Positions 1 to 7,940 of a DNA stretch of 64,000 nt are shown here, one piece after another. Location of the stretch: positions 1 to 64,000 of the forward strand of contig JAFUVT010000016.1 in the NCBI GenBank assembly GCA_017477425.1. The letters are read 5' to 3'. Position 1 is the first letter of the stretch. Each line of letters opens with the position of its first letter. Below the pieces are notes generated by a model. The model was not told the origin of the DNA. It made no database searches and saw only the letters and a list, made by a program, of their open reading frames with translations. The DNA comes from Bacteroidales bacterium (GTDB lineage Bacteria > Bacteroidota > Bacteroidia > Bacteroidales > F082). Made by a program: the position numbers and the translations under genes.

Positions 1-60
1 TCGCACAAGTCTCCGCAAGGGATGACATAAGCGGCTTGGGGGCCACCTCACGTTAAAGCA

Positions 61-125
61 GGCCCAATAATACATGTCATTCCTGGCTAGGGCATGCGGG
101 GATGGAATCTATGGATTATTGGGCC
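61..125 (-). repeat. Hairpin element A (family 1, reverse orientation)
   Basis: Outer arms GGCCCAATAAT / ATTATTGGGCC enclose the family core ATGTCATTCC ... GGAATCTAT. The core has the 2-against-3 nt asymmetric internal loop seen in the other copies, here on the opposite strand. Confidence 0.75.
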
Positions 126-153
126 GTCCCTAACAGCGTTTGCCTTTCGAGCC

Positions 154-206
154 GCCGCTTATAGATCCCATTCGCACTTGCCTCCGTATGGGATGACATA
201 AGCGGC
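154..206 (+). repeat. Hairpin element B (family 1, forward)
   Basis: Arms GCCGCTTAT / ATAAGCGGC enclose AG-ATCCCATTCGCAC ... GGGAT-GAC. The unpaired AG faces GAC inside an otherwise complementary stem. Confidence 0.75.
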
Positions 207-221
207 TAACCACTAATAATC

Positions 222-281
222 AAGCCGCCACTTATAGATCCCAGTCGCACAAACCTCCGCAAGGGATGACATAAGCGGCTT
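222..281 (+). repeat. Hairpin element C (family 1, forward)
   Basis: AAGCCG(CCA)CTTAT pairs with ATAAGCGGCTT, leaving a small bulge. The core AGATCCCAGTCGCACAAACC ... GGGATGAC matches elements B and E. Confidence 0.7.
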
Positions 282-304
282 GGGGGCCACCTCACGTTAA
301 AGCA

Positions 305-369
305 GGCCCAATAATACATGTCATTCCTTGCTAGGGCCTGTGGGGATGGAATCTATGGATTATTGGGCC
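305..369 (-). repeat. Hairpin element A' (family 1, reverse)
   Basis: Second copy of element A, produced by the 244-bp tandem duplication. The arms are the same and the loop carries a few substitutions. Confidence 0.75.
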
Positions 370-397
370 GTCCCTAACAGCTTCTGCCTTCCGAGCC

Positions 398-450
398 GCC
401 TCCCATAGATTCCATTCGCACAAACCTCCGCTTGGAATGACATTGGAGGC
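398..450 (+). repeat. Hairpin element D (family 1, forward)
   Basis: GCCTCCCAT / ATTGGAGGC arms (one mismatch) enclose AGATTCCATTCGCACAAACC ... GGAATGAC. It ends in GGCTAGCC six bases before the stop of the GIY-YIG gene. The same GGCTAGCC follows element E on the other side of that gene. Confidence 0.7.
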
Positions 451-455
451 TAGCC

Positions 456-737
456 TTATCCAAAAAACAAGTCTTTCCTTTCTAAATTGATTGTGTCAAT
501 CAGCTTTTCTTTAGCAGCCCTTGTCATGTTCTTTATCTCCTTTTCCCGCGCAATCGCATGGTCAACCAAACCAAACTCCTCAAAATACACCAATTTATGG
601 CATTTGTATTTTGCCGTGAAAACAGAACCTCTTCCTTCTTTATGCTCTCTTACCCGCCTATCAAGGTTATCTGTGACACCTGTGTACAATGCTCTGCCAT
701 TGGCACTTTGCATCATATAAATCCAATACTTGTTCAT
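456..737 (-). CDS. GIY-YIG family endonuclease (small, UPF0213/YhbQ-like)
   Basis: A 93-residue single-domain protein. The N-terminal WIYMMQSANGRALYTGVTDN carries the GIY-YIG signature (YM near residue 7, YTG near 18), followed by the conserved DRRVREHK arginine helix, K-Y-KCHKLVYFE strands and a catalytic-type Glu in AIAREKEIK. The length is normal for the stand-alone family, whose members are predicted structure- or site-specific nucleases of unclear role. The gene stands alone, with a TATTTTTG-type promoter just upstream (743-750). Palindromic elements D and E lie immediately on both sides. That placement suggests, by inference only, that the nuclease and the hairpins are functionally linked, as RAYT enzymes are with REP sequences. 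Confidence 0.85.
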   Translation of the reverse strand: MNKYWIYMMQSANGRALYTGVTDNLDRRVREHKEGRGSVFTAKYKCHKLVYFEEFGLVDHAIAREKEIKNMTRAAKEKLIDTINLERKDLFFG

Positions 738-742
738 AACAC

Positions 743-750
743 CAAAAATA
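743..750 (-). promoter_or_regulatory. -7 box TATTTTTG for the GIY-YIG gene
   Basis: CAAAAATA on the plus strand reads TATTTTTG on the minus strand, matching Bacteroidetes TAnnTTTG, and lies six bases upstream of the start codon. The transcript would be almost leaderless. Confidence 0.5.
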
Positions 751-789
751 CGACAATTTTCCTTCTTAACAAACTAAAAAAAAGAAAAC

Positions 790-842
790 GCCGCTTATAG
801 ATCCCAATCGCACAAGCCTCCGCTAGGGATGACATAAGCGGC
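790..842 (+). repeat. Hairpin element E (family 1, forward)
   Basis: GCCGCTTAT / ATAAGCGGC arms with core AGATCCCAATCGCACAAGCC ... GGGATGAC, followed by GGCTAGCCACTA. Nearly identical to element B. It separates the GIY-YIG gene from the acyl-CoA dehydrogenase stop codon. Confidence 0.75.
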
Positions 843-851
843 TAGCCACTA

Positions 852-1994
852 TCAGCAGCCGATGGCGCGCGAAATCACCAGACGGAGGATTTCGGAGGTG
901 CCTTCGCCGATTTGCAGGATGCGCTGGTCGCGGTAGAAGCGCTCCATGTCGAACTCCTTCAACAAGCCGTGACCGCCCATCACCTGGACGGCGTTGTCGC
1001 AGACCTCGGCGGCCACCTCAGAGCAGTAGAGCTTGGCCATGGCGGCCTCTTTTCCGAAGGGACGGTGCTGGTCCTTGAGCCAGCAGGCGTGGTAGAGCAG
1101 GTTCCTCGCCGCCTCAATCTTGACAGCCATATCGGCCAGCTTGAACGCCACAGCCTGGAACTTGCAGACGGGCTTGCCGAACTGAACACGCTTCTTCGAG
1201 TAGGCCAAAGCCATCTCGTAGGCGCCTTGCGCACAGCCCAGACCCATGGCCGCAATCGACAGGCGACCTGAATCGAGGGTGGCGAGCATGAGGTGGGAGC
1301 CTTCGCCCGGCTTGCCAAGGATACAGTCGTCCATCAGGCGCACGTCTTCAAAGACGAGCTTGCCTGTGTTGGAGGCGCGCCACATCATCTTGTCGTGCAT
1401 GGGCGTTTGCGTGAAGCCTTCCTTTTTGTTTTCGACCAACAAGGCCGTGAACTCCGGCTTGCCGTCCTTCATACCCGAAACGGCTTGCACGGTCGTACCT
1501 AATGAAATCGGCGTCGCGCTGTTAGTGATGAAGATTTTGGAGCCGTTGAGGTGCCACAGCGTACCGTCGTACTCGGCGGTGGTCTTGGTGCCGCGCGAGT
1601 CGCTGCCCGCGTCCTCTTCGGTCAGGCCAAAGCCCCAGAGGCGATCCTTGCAGAGGCGGGGCAGATAGCGCTGCTTCTGCTCCTCGGTGCCGTAGTCCTT
1701 GATGGGACCGATGCCCAACGAGTTGTCGGCGGCGATGGTGGCAGCGGTGGAGCCGTCCACACGGGCCAGTTCCTCCACGGCGATGATATAACTCAGGTTA
1801 TCCAGCCCTTGGCCGCCATATTCCTTGGGGACGGTCATACCCAGCAGGCCAAGTTCGCCCATCTTGAGGGTCAGGCCGACATCGAAATGCTGGTCTTCGT
1901 CGTTTTGGCGGGCGACAGGTTTCACTTCTTGTTCGGCGAAGTCGCGCACGCGCTGGCGGAGGGCTTCCTGTTCTTTGGTGAGGTCGAAATTCAT
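852..1994 (-). CDS. Acyl-CoA dehydrogenase, short-chain/butyryl type
   Basis: A 380-residue FAD enzyme oxidising short acyl-CoA to the 2-enoyl-CoA and passing electrons to ETF. The N-terminal helical domain begins MNFDLTKEQEALRQ. The middle domain has FGLTEEDAGSD and FITN motifs. The C-terminal domain ends YRDQRILQIGEGTSEILR, where the Glu before GTSE sits at the catalytic-base position. Isovaleryl-CoA dehydrogenases have Ala or Gly there, so a butyryl/short-chain substrate is more likely. The start is set at the MNFDL ATG, because earlier in-frame codons fall in the repeat at 2010-2030. It lies just downstream of a biotin carboxylase subunit, so the two may share an acyl-CoA pathway. Confidence 0.85.
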   Translation of the reverse strand: MNFDLTKEQEALRQRVRDFAEQEVKPVARQNDEDQHFDVGLTLKMGELGLLGMTVPKEYGGQGLDNLSYIIAVEELARVDGSTAATIAADNSLGIGPIKDYGTEEQKQRYLPRLCKDRLWGFGLTEEDAGSDSRGTKTTAEYDGTLWHLNGSKIFITNSATPISLGTTVQAVSGMKDGKPEFTALLVENKKEGFTQTPMHDKMMWRASNTGKLVFEDVRLMDDCILGKPGEGSHLMLATLDSGRLSIAAMGLGCAQGAYEMALAYSKKRVQFGKPVCKFQAVAFKLADMAVKIEAARNLLYHACWLKDQHRPFGKEAAMAKLYCSEVAAEVCDNAVQVMGGHGLLKEFDMERFYRDQRILQIGEGTSEILRLVISRAIGC

Positions 1995-2009
1995 AATTCC
2001 ATATTTTAC

Positions 2010-2030
2010 GAGACGCATGCAATGCGTCTC
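2010..2030. repeat. GAGACG palindrome (family 2)
   Basis: GAGACGCAT-GCA-ATGCGTCTC, followed by TAC, in the short spacer between the carboxylase and the acyl-CoA dehydrogenase. The GAGACG/CGTCTC arms are shared with eight other copies in the window, while the inner pairs differ. Confidence 0.8.
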
Positions 2031-2036
2031 TACAGG

Positions 2037-4028
2037 TTATTCTAACTCTAATAATTGCATTTTATTATCTACCATTTGCCCTTCAACGACAAAAACCTGC
2101 TTCACCTTGGCCTTGCCCGATGCCACGATGTTGTTCTCCATCTTCATCGCCTCCACCACCATCATGATGGTGCCCTCCCCCACTTCATCACCTTCCTTGA
2201 CGTTGATTTTCACCACCTTGCCAGGCATGGGCGACACCAGCCGCGACTTGTCGTTGACCGATTCCTTGCAGGCATAGTCCAATGTGTCGTTCAGCTGGTC
2301 GGTGCGGAAACAAGTGAAGTTGAGGCCGTGGAAGTTGACGATGGTCTTCTGCTCGTCGTTGACGGAGCAATAGACCGTTTCCGTCCTCCCGTTGAGCATG
2401 ATTTTCAGCTGTTTGTGGTCGTATTGCTGGAACTCCACCTTGAAAGGCACACCGTTGATGACGCCTTTGATGCGTCCTGTCTCGGCAGCCTCGATGCTGA
2501 CGGGCACCTTCTCCCCTTCCACGTCGACGGTGAGCTGCATGTGATAGCGCCAGTAGCCGATCTCCTCCCACACGTTGTCGGGGTGTTGCTCGACTTGTTT
2601 CTTGCAGAAATCGAAGAGGAGGAACGATGCCACTATATCGTTGACGTTCTGCGCCTTGCGACTTTCATTCAAGGCTTTGAGTAAGGCCTCTTGATGGGTG
2701 GCGCAAAACGCTGTGTCCATCTTGTTGTCGATGAAATCGGGGTTTTTGATGACCTCCCAGAGATAGGCCTTGTTGGTGGTCAAACCCTGAATGATGAACT
2801 CTTTCAAGGCGTGACGGGCGGTCTCGATGGCTGTTTGGCGGTCCTTGCCGTGGCATGTCAGCTTGGCGATCATCGGGTCGTAGGCTTCCGACACCGTCGA
2901 CGGTCCGTCGATGCTGCTGTCGACGCGTGCCCCGCGCAGCTGTGGCTCGTGATAGGCGGTCACCTTGCCCGGTGTGGGCAGGAAGCCGTTCTCAGGGTTC
3001 TCGGCATAGATGCGCAACTCGATGGCATGGCCTTGGGCATGGACGGCGTCTTGCGTCCAGCCCATCTCCTTCCCTCTCGCGATGCAGATTTGTTCTTCCA
3101 CGATGTCGATGCCCGTGCGCATTTCGGTGACGGGATGCTCCACCTGGATGCGGGTGTTCATCTCGAGGAAATAGAAATTCATGTCCCTGTCGACCAGAAA
3201 CTCCACCGTACCAGCATTACGATAATGGATGGCCTTACAAAGTTCGACTGCCGTTTCACAAATCTGGAGGCGTTTTTCCTCGGTCAAAGTCGGGGAAGGC
3301 GACTCCTCGATGATTTTCTGGTAACGGCGCTGGATGGTGCATTCGCGTTCGCCGAGGTGGACGACGTTGCCGAAGTGGTCGGCGAGCACCTGCACCTCGA
3401 TATGGCGAGGGCTTTCAATGTATTGTTCGACGAAGACGGTGCCGTCGCCGAAGTATTTCTCGGCTTCGCGCGAAGCCCGTTCCAATTCCAGCTTCAGGTC
3501 CTCCTTTTGCCACACGATGTGCATCCCTTTGCCGCCACCGCCCGCCGCAGCCTTAATTAATATAGGATAAGGCAACGTGTCGGCCATGGCCAGGATCTCT
3601 TCATGGCTTCCCATGGCGCCGAAGGTGACGGGGATGCCATGTTCGACGGCGACTTTACGGGCGGCGATTTTGTTACCCATGAGTCGCATCGTGCGGGCGT
3701 CGGGACCGATGAAGATGATATTATTGGCTTCACAAGCCTTGACCAGCTCGGGGCTTTCGGAGAGGAAACCATAGCCAGGATGGATGGCGTCGGCGCCGGC
3801 ATCCAAGGCTGCGTCGATGATTTTCTGCACGTTGAGATAGGTGTCCTTCAGGCTGCCGTTGCCCAAGGGACAGGCCTCATCGGCCAGACGACGGTGGAGG
3901 GCATTGGCGTCGTTGTCGGCGAAGACCGCCACCGATTCGATGTGCAACTTGTGCAACGTCTTGATGACACGCACTGCTATCTCGCCACGGTTGGCGACAA
4001 GGACTTTATGGATTCGAATGCTGTTCAT
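2037..4028 (-). CDS. Biotin-dependent acyl-CoA carboxylase alpha subunit (acetyl/propionyl/methylcrotonyl type)
   Basis: A 663-residue fusion of biotin carboxylase (about 1-450), a linker/BT-like region, and a C-terminal biotinyl domain. It shows KVLVANRGEIAVRVI at the N-terminus, the ATP-grasp loop KAAAGGGGKGMHIV, and EMNTRIQVEHPVTE. The biotin attachment motif EAMKMEN (Lys near 629) is followed by a normal domain end. It carboxylates biotin with ATP and bicarbonate for transfer to an acyl-CoA by a beta subunit, which is not in this window. The start was moved from an upstream TTG, which overlaps the -7 box, to the ATG of MNSIRIHK. A propionyl-, acetyl- or methylcrotonyl-CoA substrate cannot be told apart from this subunit alone. 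Confidence 0.85.
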   Translation of the reverse strand: MNSIRIHKVLVANRGEIAVRVIKTLHKLHIESVAVFADNDANALHRRLADEACPLGNGSLKDTYLNVQKIIDAALDAGADAIHPGYGFLSESPELVKACEANNIIFIGPDARTMRLMGNKIAARKVAVEHGIPVTFGAMGSHEEILAMADTLPYPILIKAAAGGGGKGMHIVWQKEDLKLELERASREAEKYFGDGTVFVEQYIESPRHIEVQVLADHFGNVVHLGERECTIQRRYQKIIEESPSPTLTEEKRLQICETAVELCKAIHYRNAGTVEFLVDRDMNFYFLEMNTRIQVEHPVTEMRTGIDIVEEQICIARGKEMGWTQDAVHAQGHAIELRIYAENPENGFLPTPGKVTAYHEPQLRGARVDSSIDGPSTVSEAYDPMIAKLTCHGKDRQTAIETARHALKEFIIQGLTTNKAYLWEVIKNPDFIDNKMDTAFCATHQEALLKALNESRKAQNVNDIVASFLLFDFCKKQVEQHPDNVWEEIGYWRYHMQLTVDVEGEKVPVSIEAAETGRIKGVINGVPFKVEFQQYDHKQLKIMLNGRTETVYCSVNDEQKTIVNFHGLNFTCFRTDQLNDTLDYACKESVNDKSRLVSPMPGKVVKINVKEGDEVGEGTIMMVVEAMKMENNIVASGKAKVKQVFVVEGQMVDNKMQLLELE

Positions 4029-4046
4029 AACGCGATAATGATACCG

Positions 4047-4054
4047 CAAAAATA
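4047..4054 (-). promoter_or_regulatory. -7 box TATTTTTG for the carboxylase
   Basis: CAAAAATA on the plus strand reads TATTTTTG on the minus strand, about 20 bases upstream of the chosen ATG and directly after the terminator of the upstream gene. Confidence 0.55.
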
Positions 4055-4060
4055 CAAAAA

Positions 4061-4090
4061 GAAAGGCAACCTGTGCAGATTGCCTTTCCT
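4061..4090 (-). terminator. Rho-independent terminator of the T9SS propeller gene
   Basis: GAAAGGCAAC and TTGCCTTTC form a stem. On the minus strand a T-rich run follows, then the carboxylase promoter. A T-run is also present on the plus side. Confidence 0.65.
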
Positions 4091-4108
4091 TTTTTGTATG
4101 GTTTTAGG

Positions 4109-4130
4109 GAGACGTTTCTTGAAACGTCTC
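4109..4130. repeat. GAGACG palindrome (family 2)
   Basis: GAGACGTTTC-TT-GAAACGTCTC followed by TAC, 8 bases beyond the stop of the T9SS propeller gene. Same arms as the other family-2 copies, with a different but complementary inner stem. Confidence 0.8.
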
Positions 4131-4138
4131 TACAGAGA

Positions 4139-7000
4139 TCAATAGACGAGGAACTTCACGCTAGCAGTGCTGGCACCCTGGCTGAGGCGCAGGATGTAGG
4201 AGCCCGTGCTGAGGTTCTCGGCGTTGATGCTGATTTGGTGTTCGCCTTCGGCGAGACGGCCAACGCTTTGGGTCATCACCATGCGGCCCGTCATGTCGAA
4301 CACTTGGTAGCTGACGTTGCCAGCCTCGTTGAGGTTGAAGCTCAGGGTAGCTTGGCTTTGGACCGGGTTGGGATACATGCTGACGTTGATTTCGTTGGCG
4401 ACGACGGGAGTCTCAGGAACGCTTTCGAATTCCTTCTTGTAGTTCTCGCAGCGGAACACGCCTCTGCCGTAGGTGGCGGCGTAGATGACGCCCGTGTTGT
4501 AGATACCAGGATACACCGTGGTGAAGCCGCCTTCTTCGTTCTCTGTGACGACGGTCTTGTCTTCTTGGAAGAGGATCTGTTGCTTGAGTTCCATGACCGG
4601 CACTTCACCCATGATGGTGTTGTCGGCTGTCCAGTTGGCGTTGCCGATGTTCTTCGTTCTGAAGATACCGCGTTCGGTGCCGAGGATGACATCGCCCGTG
4701 GTCATTTCGATCAGTGACGAGTAGACCGGCATCTTAGGCAGGTTGCCTTGCTTGCTGGTAAAGGTAGGCTCGGCGGCCAGGGCGTTGGTCGAATAGAACA
4801 CGTAGGCGTCGTTGCCATAGTTACCGCAGGTGACGATGACCTTGTTGGCATCGCGCGGGTCGACGGCGACGCTGGTGACGCATTGACCGTTGATGGGCAG
4901 GGTGATTTGGGTGGTCGTCACGGCGAAGAGCGAGTCGGTGATGGTGCCATGGGCATCATCGAGCACGGTTTGCAGGCCGGAGACGCGGTAGAACTTGCCG
5001 TCCTTCATGCCGACAAACATGTGGTCGCCATCGGCGGAGATAGCCATGCCGAGAGGCTCGCCATCGAAGCCAGAGTGGGCTTTGTCGGCCACCTTGTACC
5101 AATAGGCCTCGACAGAGAAGTCGAGCGGGGTGAGCGTCATATAGAGGGCGTCTTTGTAGCCGATGAAGAACTTGGCGCTAATCGGGTCGTGGACCAGGAC
5201 GGAGTCACCAGCGGCCAGCGAAGCCGTCAGCGTGTAGTTGAACGGATAGTCGCTGTTGCTCATGGCTTGCACGGTGGTGCCAGCTTGAAGGGTATTATCG
5301 GTGGTGTTGTACACCCAGACTTCTGAGGGGTTGGTCGGGTCGTTGTAGTTTTCGAACAGGACGATGGGGCTACGGAACGAAGAGGAGCTCGTAGCAAGGC
5401 TGGAGCTGGAGGTGAAGTTGGTGGAGACCCAGTCCTCACCAGCGGTTTGGGTACGTTCGAGACCGCCAGCCTTATAGGTGACGATGAAGGTGTTCGGGTT
5501 GATGGTGGAGATAGCGCTAGGACCGCCGTGAGAGGCGTCAGAGAAGGCGCCCATGACATCACCGCTAGGATTGATCCATTGGCCATAGCCAGGGGTGTTG
5601 GAGTTTTGGTCGTTTTCGATCAGGACGATACCGTGGTCGAGGCCGGTGGCCAGGATGCGGTTGCCGCCTGAGGGAGCCACGTTGAACATACGGGTGGTCA
5701 CATAGTTTCTGTTGCAGTCGACGAAGGTGAAGCGGCCGGTGCCTTTATAGACGCCGCCGTCGGTACCCACGAAGCATTCGTTAGAATTCTTGGGGTTGAA
5801 GGCCATGGTGTGCAGGCCGACGTGGATGTAACCTTCGGGGTCGTAGACCACAGTGCTATAGGAGATTTGTTCACTGAGGAAGAAGCCATTGCCAGTGGCA
5901 GGTTTCTCAAGCTTCCACAGGTAGTATCCGAGGACATAGAGGATGCCGTCGTCATCGGGGTCGACAACGATGCCATGGTTATAGAGGCCGAAGCCACCGT
6001 AGACGGAGTGACCTTGTTGGGAGGTGACGTTAGGCAGGATGGTGGTCCAATTGGCGCCTTGGTTCGTCGAGCGGAAGATGCCGGTGTGGTTACCGTTGGC
6101 ATCGATGCAGGAGACGTAGATGATGTCGGCGTTGGACGGTGCGAAGGCCAGTTCGAGGAGACCAGCAGGTTGCGGCAGGAGGGTGTCGCCCTGCAAGAGG
6201 GTCAAGGTGCCTGAATGGCACTCGAGGTTGTTGACATCCTTGCCGAGGTAGAGTTGGTTATTGACAGAGGCGCCGATGGTGTTGTCGGGACCGACTTTCA
6301 CGCAGGTGGTGCGGCCTTCGAGGGCGACAGCCCAGGTCTGACCTTTATCGGTGGAATACATCAGGCCTTCCTCAGTGCCAGCCAGCAGTGTGTTGCCAGC
6401 GATGGCGAGGTCGTGGATGTAGAGCCATTCGTCTTCGCTCGGGGCTTTCACCTGGGTGAAGACGTCGTTTTTCAGGGTGTAGAGGCCGGTGCCGATAAAG
6501 CCGTTGCTGTAGCCCTGTTGGCTCATGCCGTTGTAGTTGACGGAGCCATTGCCGTCGCCGGTGCCCACATAGATGACGCCATCGGCATCCTGCACCATGC
6601 AGCTAACCATCAGGTTGGTGCCGCCCACTTGATGCCAAGTGATGCCATGGTTGTAGCTCTTGAACACACCACCGCCTTTGGCGCCAGCGTAGACCACGTT
6701 CGACTGGTTGTCATACAAAACAGCCGTGGTTTGGCCACCCATGTTGTCGGGACCCATGTTGATCCAATAGAGTGGTTCATCGGGGGCGTTCCTCGTAATT
6801 TGGGCCTGCATGGCCTTGTACATGTCGGCCGGGTCGACCAGACCGGTCAGTTGGTTAGCACGAAGGCTTCCCATGAAGCTCTCCGCGTCGTTGTTTTGAG
6901 TACGCGGGACATAGTGTCCACCTTGGTCAGCGATAGCCATCGATTGACCTAAGATCATGATTACCAGAAGTAAACTGAAAGGTAAAAATCTCTTTTTCAT
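4139..7000 (-). CDS. T9SS-secreted beta-propeller protein with Asp-box (BNR/sortilin-like) repeats
   Basis: A 953-residue exported protein. MKKRFLPFSLLLVIMILGQS followed by MAIA is a clear signal peptide. Asp-box motifs (S/T-x-D/N-x-G-x-x-W) are seen in FKSYNHGITW, YSTDKGQTW and FRSTNQGANW, consistent with one or two sortilin/BNR-type propellers. The last 75 residues form a type A sorting domain: MYPNPVQSQATLSF, then VFDMTGRMV, then LSTGSYILRL and KFLVY, so it should cross the outer membrane through the T9SS. No hydrolase catalytic set is evident, and a surface binding or adhesion role is an inference. It is monocistronic, with a promoter upstream and a terminator downstream. Confidence 0.85.
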   Translation of the reverse strand: MKKRFLPFSLLLVIMILGQSMAIADQGGHYVPRTQNNDAESFMGSLRANQLTGLVDPADMYKAMQAQITRNAPDEPLYWINMGPDNMGGQTTAVLYDNQSNVVYAGAKGGGVFKSYNHGITWHQVGGTNLMVSCMVQDADGVIYVGTGDGNGSVNYNGMSQQGYSNGFIGTGLYTLKNDVFTQVKAPSEDEWLYIHDLAIAGNTLLAGTEEGLMYSTDKGQTWAVALEGRTTCVKVGPDNTIGASVNNQLYLGKDVNNLECHSGTLTLLQGDTLLPQPAGLLELAFAPSNADIIYVSCIDANGNHTGIFRSTNQGANWTTILPNVTSQQGHSVYGGFGLYNHGIVVDPDDDGILYVLGYYLWKLEKPATGNGFFLSEQISYSTVVYDPEGYIHVGLHTMAFNPKNSNECFVGTDGGVYKGTGRFTFVDCNRNYVTTRMFNVAPSGGNRILATGLDHGIVLIENDQNSNTPGYGQWINPSGDVMGAFSDASHGGPSAISTINPNTFIVTYKAGGLERTQTAGEDWVSTNFTSSSSLATSSSSFRSPIVLFENYNDPTNPSEVWVYNTTDNTLQAGTTVQAMSNSDYPFNYTLTASLAAGDSVLVHDPISAKFFIGYKDALYMTLTPLDFSVEAYWYKVADKAHSGFDGEPLGMAISADGDHMFVGMKDGKFYRVSGLQTVLDDAHGTITDSLFAVTTTQITLPINGQCVTSVAVDPRDANKVIVTCGNYGNDAYVFYSTNALAAEPTFTSKQGNLPKMPVYSSLIEMTTGDVILGTERGIFRTKNIGNANWTADNTIMGEVPVMELKQQILFQEDKTVVTENEEGGFTTVYPGIYNTGVIYAATYGRGVFRCENYKKEFESVPETPVVANEINVSMYPNPVQSQATLSFNLNEAGNVSYQVFDMTGRMVMTQSVGRLAEGEHQISINAENLSTGSYILRLSQGASTASVKFLVY

Positions 7001-7069
7001 ATCACGAAATTTTAATTAATTCTCTGTTTTACGCGTGTTTAGTCAATATTTCACTTAAAATACGGTCTG

Positions 7070-7077
7070 CAAATATA
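7070..7077 (-). promoter_or_regulatory. -7 box TATATTTG for the T9SS propeller gene
   Basis: CAAATATA on the plus strand, about 70 bases upstream of the start codon, in an AT-rich spacer (7001-7161) that otherwise holds only A/T tracts. Confidence 0.5.
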
Positions 7078-7161
7078 GGACATTCTATCGAAGAAAATAC
7101 ATTTTGAGCAAAAAAAAATCATTTTTTTTCGCAAAAAAGTCATTTTAACCCAAAAAATCAG

Positions 7162-7920
7162 TCAAAAAGGTCGCATCTTGTCCGCTTCGAGCCAGCCGAT
7201 ACTGCCATTGGCGATTCGGACCTTATTCCAGCCGTTTGAGCCCTCCAAAACATCCACTTTAGATCCTTCGTGCAAAACGAAGAGGTCGACGCTCTGTTGG
7301 CTCGGCGAGCTCTTCACGGTGACGGTGGGGGCCATGATGATGGCATGGTCTTGTGTCGTGGCGGCTCTCTTGAGTTGGGCGGCAAAGAGCACCGACAGGG
7401 CCAACACGATAGCGAAGATGATGCCCATGAAGAAGCCGAACTTCCGCCATGCCATGCGTCGCGCACGCAAAAACAGGAAGAGTGCGAAAAGCAGCAAGGC
7501 GAAGGCAGCGACGGAACACCAGGCCCATTGGTCGCCCGAGAGCCATGCGCGGGCGTTGTGCCAGCCGCGCACATAGAAGGGCTGCGGAACGGGTTCGATC
7601 TTGTCGACGATGGCCCGATTGGCGATGGCGAGGTTGGTCTGAACGTCGTCGTCGGACGGGTCGAGCTTCAAGGCCTTCTCGTAGCAATAGATGGCCATCG
7701 GATAGTTGTGCATCTTGTAGTAGGCGTTGCCCATGTTGTAGTAGACCGGTACAGATTCCATGTCTGTGGCCAGTATCCTTTCGAACATCACCACGGCAGT
7801 GTCGTAATTACCCGAGTTATAGGCTGTGTTGGCCTGTTCAAACCATGTCTCGGTCGCGTCTTGAGCGAAGGCCCACCCCATCGTGGCGAGGAGGTATATT
7901 AATAAGGTGTATCTTTTCAT
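7162..7920 (-). CDS. batE: BatE: TPR and SH3-like aerotolerance protein
   Basis: 252 residues. A signal peptide (MKRYTLLIYLLATMGWAFAQ) is followed by TPR units (TWFEQANTAYNSGNYDTAV; PVYYNMGNAYYKMHNYPMAI). Then come two membrane spans (about 125-175) and a C-terminal bacterial SH3 fold with VKSSPS, VLHEGSKVDVLE and WNKVRI. This is the BatE architecture of Bacteroidetes, the last gene of the operon. The start is the ATG of MKRYTL: the same frame stays open further upstream, but that is antisense-like sequence overlapping batD. It lies 20 bases downstream of batD. Bat proteins are linked to aerotolerance and envelope stress, but their biochemical role is unsettled. Confidence 0.85.
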   Translation of the reverse strand: MKRYTLLIYLLATMGWAFAQDATETWFEQANTAYNSGNYDTAVVMFERILATDMESVPVYYNMGNAYYKMHNYPMAIYCYEKALKLDPSDDDVQTNLAIANRAIVDKIEPVPQPFYVRGWHNARAWLSGDQWAWCSVAAFALLLFALFLFLRARRMAWRKFGFFMGIIFAIVLALSVLFAAQLKRAATTQDHAIIMAPTVTVKSSPSQQSVDLFVLHEGSKVDVLEGSNGWNKVRIANGSIGWLEADKMRPF

Positions 7921-7940
7921 TGCTATGTTCCTTTCGTTGT

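Larger units (their letters stand above)
1..397. repeat. Tandem duplication of a palindrome-bearing unit (offset 244 bp)
   Basis: Bases 1-153 recur at 245-397 with few differences, for example the segment around GGGGGCCACCTCACGTTAAA at 39 and 283. Each unit carries the 3' part of a forward hairpin element, a spacer and a reverse-oriented hairpin element, so one duplication generated the array. The window opens inside a unit, so the array may extend further upstream. No gene is seen in 1-455. Confidence 0.85.

Noticed and set aside
1..450. Possible CRISPR array
   Set aside because: The repeated units are palindromic elements within a tandem duplication, and the intervening sequences are repeats themselves rather than unique spacers. 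There is no cas gene nearby.
912..1271. Open frames opposite the acyl-CoA dehydrogenase
   Set aside because: High-GC antisense frames without family motifs, overlapping a well-conserved gene.
2037..4049. TTG start for the biotin carboxylase subunit
   Set aside because: The TTG codon is part of the -7 promoter box; the ATG seven codons later fits the family N-terminus.
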